A stretch of DNA of 64,000 nt from Oceanobacillus bengalensis (GTDB lineage: Bacteria > Bacillota > Bacilli > Bacillales > Amphibacillaceae). The notes under the pieces were generated by a model. The model did no database searches and had not been told where the DNA came from. It saw only the letters and a list, made by a program, of their open reading frames with translations. This document shows, in pieces, positions 44,850-52,049 of the stretch; position 1 is the first letter of the stretch, and each line of letters begins with the position of its first letter. Where the stretch lies: the NCBI RefSeq assembly GCF_003628445.1, contig NZ_RBZO01000019.1:1-64000 (forward strand), in the 5' to 3' direction. The position numbers and the translations under genes are program-made.

Positions 44850-45515
44850 ATGTTTAAATTTTTTAAACGCGTATCAACAGTTGTTAGTTCAGAATTAAAT
44901 TCAATGCTTGACAAGGCGGAAGATCCAGTGAAATTACTTGATCAGTATATGCGTGATATGGCAGAGGATATTCGTGAAGTAGAAGCTGCAGTTGCTAAGC
45001 AAATTGCAAATGAAAAAATGTTAAAGCGCAAAGCAAATGATGCACTTGCATTGGTAGAAAAACGCCAAGACCAAGCAGTAAAAGCAATTGAAGCTGGGAA
45101 TGATGATTTAGCTCGACGTGCGCTTCAAGATAAGAAAGACCATGATGCGACTGCAACAGCATTAAATGAATCATGGGAACGTGCTAAAGCAGATGCAGAT
45201 ATGCTACGTTCGAAATTAGACGAAATGAAGAAAGAATACCAAGAAATGAACTTAAAGAAAGATTCATTAAAAGCTCGTGCTGAATCAGCGAAAACAAGAA
45301 CGAAAATTAACCGTACCATGTCATCCATTGGCGGAGATGATTCAAAACGTGGATTTGAGCGCATGGAAGAAAAGGTTCTACGCTTTGAAGCAGAAGCAGA
45401 AACTTCAGAAGACTTATCCCAAGCAAGCCGTACATTAGATGATGAATTTGAGGATTTAGTCAAAAATGATGTGGATGATGAATTAGCTGCTTTGAAAGAA
45501 AAATTAGGTAAATAA
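44850..45515 (+). CDS. pspA: PspA/IM30-family membrane-stress protein
   Basis: This 221-aa, almost wholly helical ESCRT-III-like protein binds and repairs the inner leaflet of the membrane. It has the family start FKFFKRVSTVVSSELNSMLD, then KAEDPVKLLDQYMRDM, a long charged coiled coil, and a C-terminal helix ending AALKEKLGK. AAAGGAGG precedes the ATG. It lies in a cluster with DUF4178, DUF4247, DUF350 and a membrane aminopropyltransferase-like protein rather than with a LiaRS-type system. A 209-bp repeat follows the stop codon and separates it from the lipoprotein gene. Confidence 0.93.
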   Translation: MFKFFKRVSTVVSSELNSMLDKAEDPVKLLDQYMRDMAEDIREVEAAVAKQIANEKMLKRKANDALALVEKRQDQAVKAIEAGNDDLARRALQDKKDHDATATALNESWERAKADADMLRSKLDEMKKEYQEMNLKKDSLKARAESAKTRTKINRTMSSIGGDDSKRGFERMEEKVLRFEAEAETSEDLSQASRTLDDEFEDLVKNDVDDELAALKEKLGK

Positions 45516-45539
45516 TAAATAAATTCCATTATTAGTACG

Positions 45540-45748
45540 TGTTCAAAAAGGAGGATAAAAAGGACCGAGAAGTTCGAGGCAGTTTAGCTGCCGGTACTGG
45601 AACGTATGCAATTAATACGTGAGGAACGGAAAAGCAAGCTAACGAGCTTCCACAGGATGTGGTGACTTCTACGTTGCCCACAGGACGTGGGCGGGTTTAA
45701 TAGAAGTTCCTCTTCTCGATGTGTCATTTTTACCGGACTTTTTGAATA
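45540..45748 (+). repeat. MITE-like palindromic element, long copy
   Basis: The ends TGTTCAAAAAGGAGGATAAA and TACCGGACTTTTTGAATA match those of the 73-bp copy at 44118-44190 in inverse orientation. The middle contains four small hairpins (GGCAGTTTAGCTGCC, AAGCTAACGAGCTT, CACAGGATGTG and CCCACAGGACGTGGG). It lies between pspA and the DUF4247 gene. No ORF is present. Confidence 0.85.
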
Positions 45749-45862
45749 TCCTCTATTAGGAATAACGATATCTTGTTTACAGTATATATGAATGGTGGGG
45801 CAGGTAAAACTGCTCCATTCTTACTGTTTTTCCCTTAAAAGGTTAAGGAGAGGGGGATTGGT

Positions 45863-46477
45863 TTGCGCAAAAAAATGTTTTTTTCAATTGCACTTTTATT
45901 TAGCATTATATTTTTGAGTGCGTGTTCATTAGACAGTTCAAGCAGAGGGATGTCACAAGAGATATCAATTACGGCAGATGAGGTACCAGGTGAATTGGAT
46001 AAGCAGACGATTATTTCTTCGATTACATCTAGTCCAAGCACTGAAATTGATGATATCATTGAAGTGAATTTTCCGTTAGTGGATACATTCTCTGATAATA
46101 ATGAATCTGCTGAAATCTATGCGACAACACAATTTACACTTTCTGAACTCGCAAATGTTTTAGAGGAAGCAACAAATCCAACAGAAGTTAGTGATGAAAT
46201 TGATGACCAGCAAATTTTTATCTATCCTGATGCGTTTTTAACACTTGCTCCAAGTGTTGATGATGATAAAGTGCTACTCATTGAAGTAGCTAGTGAAACA
46301 TATGTTAGAAATAATTATTCTCCAAGCTTTTTGCAAACCTATTTTGCGATTCGTTTATTAGACGATATGTTTGGAAGTAATTGGAGTAGGAGTAAAAGTA
46401 GTGATTCTTCAGGATCGGGTTCCACGTTGAGGGGTAACACAACATTTCGAGGTGGCGGTTTTGGCTTTGGAAAATAA
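45863..46477 (+). CDS. DUF4247 lipoprotein
   Basis: This 204-aa exported protein has the signal MRKKMFFSIALLFSIIFL and the lipobox LSAC (Cys about residue 21). An acidic body and a Ser/Gly-rich tail (about residues 175-204, ending FRGGGFGFGK) follow. DUF4247 proteins occur with PspA, DUF350 and aminopropyltransferases. This one would sit on the outer face of the membrane. The start is a TTG after GGAGAGGGGG. An ATG four codons later would still give a signal peptide. The function is unknown. Confidence 0.83.
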   Translation: MRKKMFFSIALLFSIIFLSACSLDSSSRGMSQEISITADEVPGELDKQTIISSITSSPSTEIDDIIEVNFPLVDTFSDNNESAEIYATTQFTLSELANVLEEATNPTEVSDEIDDQQIFIYPDAFLTLAPSVDDDKVLLIEVASETYVRNNYSPSFLQTYFAIRLLDDMFGSNWSRSKSSDSSGSGSTLRGNTTFRGGGFGFGK

Positions 46478-46492
46478 AGGAGGTTGAAGGAA

Positions 46493-46888
46493 GTGGAAGC
46501 ATTTATTGCAACAGTGGCGTATTTTGTAATATCGGTTGTCATTGTATATATTGGTTTATTGATTTTTGAAGTAATAACAACCAAATATAAGGATTATGAA
46601 GAAATTGAGAATGGCAATGTAGCCGTTGCATTATCAATTGCAGGGAAAGTTATAGGTATTTGTATTATTCTTGCGTTTTCAATTTATCATAGCAATCATA
46701 TTTATGATAGTGTTATTTGGGGTGCAGTTGGTATCGTATTGCAAATGGTTGCATATTTGTTAGTAGAATTATTAACTAGAAAATTTTCTGTGGAAGAACA
46801 GATTAAGAACAATAACATTGCAGTAGGTATATTTTCGATGAGTATTTCCATCGGACTTGGTCTAGTTGTTGGTGCATCAATTACATAG
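46493..46888 (+). CDS. DUF350 membrane protein (YjfL-like)
   Basis: This 131-aa protein has four hydrophobic segments forming two DUF350 repeats. Each repeat has a loop with the motif IENGNVAVALSIAGK or IKNNNIAVGIFSMS (N-x-AVxxxxxG), which marks the family. It is probably a small channel-like or scaffold protein in the PspA system. The GTG at 46493 is nine bases after AAAGGAGG. The TTG at 46484 overlaps that site. It follows the lipoprotein gene by 15 bases. Confidence 0.88.
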   Translation: MEAFIATVAYFVISVVIVYIGLLIFEVITTKYKDYEEIENGNVAVALSIAGKVIGICIILAFSIYHSNHIYDSVIWGAVGIVLQMVAYLLVELLTRKFSVEEQIKNNNIAVGIFSMSISIGLGLVVGASIT

Positions 46889-46907
46889 AATAAATAAATT
46901 TTAATGA

Positions 46908-46940
46908 CATGGCCTGGCAGCAGCTTGGCCTTATTTTTAT
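46908..46940 (+). terminator. hairpin with T run inside the psp-like cluster
   Basis: GGCCTGGCAGCAGCTTGGCC is followed by TTATTTTTA. It may lower expression of the last gene. Confidence 0.5.
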
Positions 46941-46958
46941 CGTTTCGGAGTGTGAATA

Positions 46959-48512
46959 ATGAATAACGAGGCAATACGTAAGTCAAGCATTATCTATTGG
47001 TCTAGTGGCATTGTGTCGATTTGTGGAATTATTTTTGAAGTTTTGTTTGGTGCATTGGGGTCTTACATATTAGGTGATGGTGTTAAGCAGTATACGTTAA
47101 CGATTTCACTATTCTTAACTGGGATGGGGATTGGAGCGAGTCTTAGTGAAAAGGTAATGAAAAATTTAATCCTTGCTTTTGTCTGGATTGAATTTGGTGT
47201 GGGACTGATTGGTGGGTTTTCCAGTTTTACGATGTTTGGTATTACCGCTTTTGCACCATCAGGAACAGATGCATTCTTTTTATACTTTATCACTGTCTTA
47301 ATCGGAGCCTTAACAGGGTTTGAACTGCCAATACTTATTCGGAAGGCAAATGATATTGGTGTTGAGTTAAATCGAAGTACGGCAAGGGTTTTATTCTCGG
47401 ATTATGCTGGGGGATTAATTGGAGGTATCCTATTTGCGTTTTTACTACGCCCACAGCTAGGACTTGTGAAATCTGCCTTTTTAATCGGTTGTATTAATGT
47501 CATTGTCGCTCTAATCGTTTTATGGTTATTCCGAAAAGAGATACGTAACTTTACTGTGCATGCTATATTTGGGATTCTTATCTTAATTATGTTAATTATT
47601 GGATTGTTTTTTGGAGAAGAAGCAGCATTTAGCTTTGAGCAAAAGCTCTATCAGGACCCAATAATGCATATGGAACAAAGTAACTATCAGAAAATAATTC
47701 TAACTCAAGATTTCTATGAGGAAGATGTAAGGTTGTATTTAAATGGTTCGTTACAGCTAAGCTCAACTGATGAATATCGCTACCACGAGGTGCTCGTACA
47801 TCCTGCAATGACTTATGCCGATGAACGGGAGAATGTATTAGTATTAGGTGGTGGAGACGGAGTTGCAGTGAAGGAAATATTGAAATATGATGACGTAAAG
47901 CAAATTACTTTAGTTGATTTAGACCCTGCTGTTGTACAGCTTGCGAACACGAATGCGGAAATTTTAGGATTAAATGAGGCTTCGCTTAAAAATGAAAAAG
48001 TAGAGGTAATACATACGGATGCCTTTCAATTCCTAGAACAGTCTGATGTGTTCTTCGATGTAATCATAGTCGATTTACCAGACCCGAATAATGAAAGCTT
48101 AAACAAACTCTATACATGGGAGTTTTATTCCTTAATGAGAAATCATCTATCTCCTGGTGGTGCTGCAATGATTCAAGCTACGAGTCCTGTCTTTGCAACA
48201 GAAGTGTATTGGACTATTTCGGAGACGGTAGCATCCACAGGTCTACATGTAGAAAATTTCCATGTTGATGTACCAAGCTTTGGAAATTGGGGATTTATCA
48301 TGGCTAGTCGTGATGAAATAAATGCGGCCAGAATAGATATCGACGTTTCAACAAGATTTCTAACAAATGATGTTTTGCAAAGCTTGACGACTTTCGGAAA
48401 AGATGAAGATGCAGAGATTGAAAAGGATGGTAAATTGGTAGAGTTAAAACCGAATACATTAATTGACCCACATTTAATTGGTATATATGAGAGTTCTTGG
48501 AAAAACTATTAA
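46959..48512 (+). CDS. membrane-anchored polyamine aminopropyltransferase-like protein
   Basis: This 517-aa fusion has an N-terminal part of about seven transmembrane helices (residues 10-210) and a C-terminal spermidine-synthase-like Rossmann domain. The SAM-type motif is VLVLGGGDGVAVKEIL, then LVDLDPAVVQLA, and the catalytic-region aspartates lie in IIVDLPDPNNESLNKLYT. It should transfer aminopropyl groups from decarboxylated SAM, or it is a relative with altered acceptor. It ends the PspA-DUF4178-DUF4247-DUF350 cluster, a known gene association. It starts at the ATG after GGAGTG. Confidence 0.88.
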   Translation: MNNEAIRKSSIIYWSSGIVSICGIIFEVLFGALGSYILGDGVKQYTLTISLFLTGMGIGASLSEKVMKNLILAFVWIEFGVGLIGGFSSFTMFGITAFAPSGTDAFFLYFITVLIGALTGFELPILIRKANDIGVELNRSTARVLFSDYAGGLIGGILFAFLLRPQLGLVKSAFLIGCINVIVALIVLWLFRKEIRNFTVHAIFGILILIMLIIGLFFGEEAAFSFEQKLYQDPIMHMEQSNYQKIILTQDFYEEDVRLYLNGSLQLSSTDEYRYHEVLVHPAMTYADERENVLVLGGGDGVAVKEILKYDDVKQITLVDLDPAVVQLANTNAEILGLNEASLKNEKVEVIHTDAFQFLEQSDVFFDVIIVDLPDPNNESLNKLYTWEFYSLMRNHLSPGGAAMIQATSPVFATEVYWTISETVASTGLHVENFHVDVPSFGNWGFIMASRDEINAARIDIDVSTRFLTNDVLQSLTTFGKDEDAEIEKDGKLVELKPNTLIDPHLIGIYESSWKNY

Positions 48513-48582
48513 GTGTTAGAAGGGATTCGGACCTTTTTGTCGAAATGATTACGTAGACTATTTATAGAAAGGAAGAAATATC

Positions 48583-49263
48583 ATGAAGGTTTCTTATCAT
48601 GGACATGCGGTTGTTAAAGTAGAGACAGCTAACCATACGATTCTTGTTGATCCATTTATAAATGGGAATGGTGCATGTGATTTGGATGCATCCAAGGTTA
48701 AAGCGGATGTAATATTGCTTACTCACGCACATAACGATCACGTTGGTGACACGTTAGAAATTGCGAAGCGAAATGATGCGCTTGTTGTAGCACCAAATGA
48801 ACTTGCAAACTATTTAGGTACAAAAGGATTAAATGTTCATCCAATGCATATTGGAGGTTCGCGGGAATTCAATTTTGGGAAAGTGAAATTTACGCAGGCT
48901 TTCCATGGTTCATCATATACAGAAGAGGATGGAACGGTTGTTTATGGTGGGATGCCTGGTGGGATTTTATTAACCGCTGAGGGGAAAACCATTTATCATT
49001 TAGGGGATACTGCATTATTCTCAGACCTTAAGATGTACGGGGAAATGCATGATATTGATCTAGCATTCATCCCGATTGGCGATAACTTTACAATGGGACC
49101 AGAAGATGCACTTGTTGCAGCAGATTGGGTGAAGGCGAAAGTAGTTGTCCCAATTCATTATAATACCTTTCCTGTAATTGAGCAGGATCCGAATGATTTT
49201 GTAAGCAAGGTAAAGACAGGAGAAGGTAAGGTCTTAGAAATAGGGGAAGCATTGGAAATATAA
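48583..49263 (+). CDS. UPF0173 metal-dependent hydrolase (YtkL-like)
   Basis: This 226-aa metallo-beta-lactamase-fold enzyme has the zinc motif [10 protein letters not shown] near residue 47, with further ligands in [11 protein letters not shown] and VPIHYNT near the end. There is no signal peptide. The substrate is unknown. It is a conserved single gene in Bacillus near ald and usp (ytkL). Here it lies between the PspA cluster and pilD, has AAAGGAAG before the ATG, and ends in a terminator, so it is independent of both. Confidence 0.92.
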   Translation: MKVSYHGHAVVKVETANHTILVDPFINGNGACDLDASKVKADVILLTHAHNDHVGDTLEIAKRNDALVVAPNELANYLGTKGLNVHPMHIGGSREFNFGKVKFTQAFHGSSYTEEDGTVVYGGMPGGILLTAEGKTIYHLGDTALFSDLKMYGEMHDIDLAFIPIGDNFTMGPEDALVAADWVKAKVVVPIHYNTFPVIEQDPNDFVSKVKTGEGKVLEIGEALEI

Positions 49264-49266
49264 GCA

Positions 49267-49301
49267 TTAAAAAAGTGAGCTCATGTGGCTCGCTTTTTTA
49301 G
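49267..49301 (+). terminator. terminator of the UPF0173 gene
   Basis: AAAAAAGTGAGC-TCATGTG-GCTCGCTTTTTT. Confidence 0.85.
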
Positions 49302-49367
49302 TGTGCATTGATATAATAGACATGGTAGTCTAATAGACATATGACGAACGGATTAGGGGTATAACGT

Positions 49368-50120
49368 ATGGAAATCTTTTTTATAATCTTCTTTTTTATT
49401 GTTGGTATTGTTTTTGGGTCATTTTATAATGTAGTCGGCCTGCGTTCACCAAAAAATGAAACATTTGTAAATGATCGTTCATACTGCCCGAATTGTAAAC
49501 ACCAATTAGCATGGTATGAGTTGATTCCAGTTCTGTCCTTTGTTATTCAAGGTGGAAAATGTAGACATTGTAAAGCTAAAATTTCTTACATTTATCCAAT
49601 GGTAGAGGTCTTTACAGGTATTTTATTTGCATTTAGTTATGTGAAAATTGGAATGGAAGTTGAGTTAATTACCGCACTATTACTTGTTTCCATGTTAATG
49701 ATTATTTTCGTTTCAGATATTACATATATGCTTATCCAGAATAAAATCTTACTGTTCTTTCTCCCATTTTTCATTATTATGCGCATATTAAATCCACTGG
49801 AACCATGGTGGTCGCCCATCTTAGGTGCAGTCGTAGGAATAGGGATTATTGCGCTAATTATAATCGTAAGCCGTGGTGGTATGGGTGCTGGGGACATGAA
49901 ATTGTTTGGTGTTTTAGGGATTGTTTTAGGAACGGAAAAAGTGTTACTTGCCTTTTTCTTATCTTGTTTGGTAGGTGCAATTATTGGGATGTTATTAATG
50001 GCATTTAAAGTGATTGGTCGCAAACAGCCTGTTCCTTTTGGTCCGTATATAATCTTTGCAGCATTGATTACTTATTTTTATGGAGAAAATTTAATTGATT
50101 GGTATTTCAACCTTTTGTAA
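49368..50120 (+). CDS. pilD: prepilin peptidase (PilD/ComC type)
   Basis: This 250-aa polytopic aspartyl protease cleaves type IV prepilins before residue +1 and methylates the new N-terminus. The two CxxC pairs that bind zinc are C40-C43 and C65-C68. The active-site aspartates are D117 (VSDITY) and D176 in GMGAGD (GxGD motif). It starts at the ATG after TTAGGGG. It lies just upstream of the riboswitch-controlled pilus operon in the same direction but with its own transcript. It should process all four complete prepilin-like proteins in this window. Confidence 0.94.
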   Translation: MEIFFIIFFFIVGIVFGSFYNVVGLRSPKNETFVNDRSYCPNCKHQLAWYELIPVLSFVIQGGKCRHCKAKISYIYPMVEVFTGILFAFSYVKIGMEVELITALLLVSMLMIIFVSDITYMLIQNKILLFFLPFFIIMRILNPLEPWWSPILGAVVGIGIIALIIIVSRGGMGAGDMKLFGVLGIVLGTEKVLLAFFLSCLVGAIIGMLLMAFKVIGRKQPVPFGPYIIFAALITYFYGENLIDWYFNLL

Positions 50121-50212
50121 TGGGTGTTTTGGGTGAAACTACAAAAATAGTGAAAAAGTATGATAATTTTGTAAAAAATGCGTAAAAATCTAGTACGAAA
50201 TATCGAAATGCG

Positions 50213-50241
50213 TTGACACTTCAATTTGCAATTGCTACTAT
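50213..50241 (+). promoter_or_regulatory. sigma-A promoter of the pilus operon
   Basis: TTGACA, 17 bases and TACTAT, about 30 bases before the riboswitch. The predicted start point is about 50248. Confidence 0.8.
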
Positions 50242-50273
50242 TTAACTATGAAAGTAAGAAAATACGATACATT

Positions 50274-50352
50274 TTTATAAGGGAAGCTATGAAATACGAT
50301 TCGTTTACTGGGCATCTGAATCGTGTGGAGCTAGTGATGCAACCGACCTTTC
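50274..50352 (+). promoter_or_regulatory. cyclic-di-GMP-II riboswitch aptamer
   Basis: The order of conserved blocks follows the class II c-di-GMP aptamer: GGGAAGC near the 5' end, GTTTACTGGGCATCTGA, a short stem-loop, GAGCTAGTGATGC and the tail AACCGACC. GCATC (50312-50316) pairs with GATGC (50336-50340), and AAGG (50279-50282) can pair with CCTT (50347-50350). I recognise the signature by memory of the Clostridium representatives, and a covariance search was not run. It lies between the promoter and the first gene of the pilus operon. Confidence 0.85.
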
Positions 50353-50395
50353 ATTAATTGCATAATGCATGCATTTTTTGAGAGGTTTTTTATTT
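50346..50395 (+). terminator. riboswitch-linked intrinsic terminator
   Basis: ACCTTTCA (50346-50353) pairs with TGAGAGGT (50379-50386), with a second inner stem (TTGCAT with ATGCA), then TTTTTTATTT. Its 5' arm uses the CCTT that closes the aptamer, so the two structures exclude each other. Ligand binding should therefore allow read-through (an ON switch). Confidence 0.85.
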
Positions 50396-50492
50396 GGCTG
50401 ATTAGATAATTGCGTTCGATATATTGAATATCGACCCAAATAAATAATACATATCTTTTGCGGAATAATGATAGTTGAAGGTGGGGTCCATC

Positions 50493-52049
50493 ATGAGATT
50501 ACTCAAGAAATTTTCTATTCTTATTATTATATGCCTAATCATTATTGGACTTTCTCGTGGCTTAGTTGTGGAAGCTGCTGGCGCAGTGTCACAAGGTTCA
50601 TCAATTGGGGGTGTTTTACTTGAGGATTTATCCAATGATGAAGCAAAAATGTTACTGCAAGAGCAAGTGGCTAACTGGTTAGCTGGCGAAGCATTGATAG
50701 CAGAAAGTGAACATGAAATCTTTGAAATACCACGAACTATTTTTGAATTTGATATTGAGGCTTCACTTGCATCTTTAAATGAAAAAACGAAGCGGTCATG
50801 GTCTTCCTTTTTCTTGAAAAAGAAAAATGTGCAAATTCCTTTTATTGTTAATGTGAAAGAAATGGATGTGTTGGATTGGCCTGAGCATATTGATGTGGAA
50901 AATACCCTTTCAAGTGTTTCGACGATAGCTAGCAATCTTGGAGAAGAAAGTGTGGAAATCACTTATTTAGAAAACCAAACCGTAGAACAAGAAGAGTTGG
51001 CAGAGGTCCGCTTACCCCTTCCAGATATTTCAAATGCAGTAACGGGACATCTTGCTGAAGAGCTAAATGGCTACGTAATGCCAGCAAATAGCTCGTTTTC
51101 CTTTTTAGAATCGGTAAAACTTTTGGATGGAATGGCCAATTCAAATGCGGAAAGAAGTTTTGTAGCAAGTGCCCTCTATGCTTTAGTTTTACAGACAAAC
51201 TTAGAAATTATTGAACGATTTTCGCAAGGTGATATCCCTGGCTACACGGAAGCTGGTATCGAAGTAGAAATAAATGAAGGGGAAAGCAAAGACTTCCTTA
51301 TTTATAACCCAAACGACCAACCTTTTACAATTACTGCTGAACTGATTGAGAATGACCTATTAATGACAATAGAATCTGTTCCTACACCAAGAACGTATCG
51401 TTATGTGACAGAAAATGAAGTAGAAATTGAACCAAAAACAATTTATCGTTATAGCCCTGATCTTCCGTTGGGGGCAGAAGAATTGATTCAAAGTGGTGAG
51501 AGCGGGTTACAAATTGAAGTGTACCGTATATCAACACATGAGGATGGTAGTTCCGAACAAGAATTGGTGAGCCGAGATTTTTATCCTCCAACACCAGAAA
51601 TCATACTTGTGTCTACAAAAGAAGGCATGCAACCTGAGTTAAATGACATGCTTGATTCGGAGCTGGAAGGATTAGAAATCCCTGAAAATACGAGTGGTCT
51701 TGATTTGAATGGGCTACTAAATGGCACGGAAACAACAGATGATGAAGCATCTGAAGAAAATAAGATGAATACTTCTGAACTCCTATTGCATTGCATCATG
51801 AAGAATAATGCAGAAGATAACAACAGTGAAGAAACAAATGAAAACCAGGAGGATACAAATGAGGAAGACCAAGTCGCTGATTTATGTGACGTTCTATTCC
51901 TTTATATGTTGAGCAATATGGCAGACGGTACAACTCCTGAATCCGAAGAAGATGGAAAATCAGGTTATTCCCTGGAGGAATTATTGAAGAAGTTATCCAG
52001 CGAACTAAATGAAGATGAGGTCGATACAGAGGAAGAGGTGCTGAAGTAA
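50493..52049 (+). CDS. exported VanW-like protein of the pilus operon
   Basis: This 518-aa protein has an N-terminal membrane/signal helix (FSILIIICLIIIGL). A region like the peptidoglycan-binding repeats of VanW proteins (SSIGGVLLEDLSNDEAKMLL) follows, then a degenerate VanW core (PANSSFSFLESV and FVASALYALVLQTNLEIIERF). The usual GGGxCQ motif is missing. The last 130 residues are very acidic (Glu/Asp/Asn). The ATG follows GGTGGGG. It is the first gene after the c-di-GMP riboswitch and overlaps pilB by one base. A wall-spanning role for the pilus is inferred, not shown. Confidence 0.8.
   Translation: MRLLKKFSILIIICLIIIGLSRGLVVEAAGAVSQGSSIGGVLLEDLSNDEAKMLLQEQVANWLAGEALIAESEHEIFEIPRTIFEFDIEASLASLNEKTKRSWSSFFLKKKNVQIPFIVNVKEMDVLDWPEHIDVENTLSSVSTIASNLGEESVEITYLENQTVEQEELAEVRLPLPDISNAVTGHLAEELNGYVMPANSSFSFLESVKLLDGMANSNAERSFVASALYALVLQTNLEIIERFSQGDIPGYTEAGIEVEINEGESKDFLIYNPNDQPFTITAELIENDLLMTIESVPTPRTYRYVTENEVEIEPKTIYRYSPDLPLGAEELIQSGESGLQIEVYRISTHEDGSSEQELVSRDFYPPTPEIILVSTKEGMQPELNDMLDSELEGLEIPENTSGLDLNGLLNGTETTDDEASEENKMNTSELLLHCIMKNNAEDNNSEETNENQEDTNEEDQVADLCDVLFLYMLSNMADGTTPESEEDGKSGYSLEELLKKLSSELNEDEVDTEEEVLK

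Noticed and set aside
50274-50352. Class I (GEMM) c-di-GMP, preQ1, tetrahydrofolate or glutamine riboswitch
   Set aside because: The conserved blocks of these classes were not found. The GGGCA..GTGATGCAACCGACC order fits only the class II c-di-GMP aptamer that I know.
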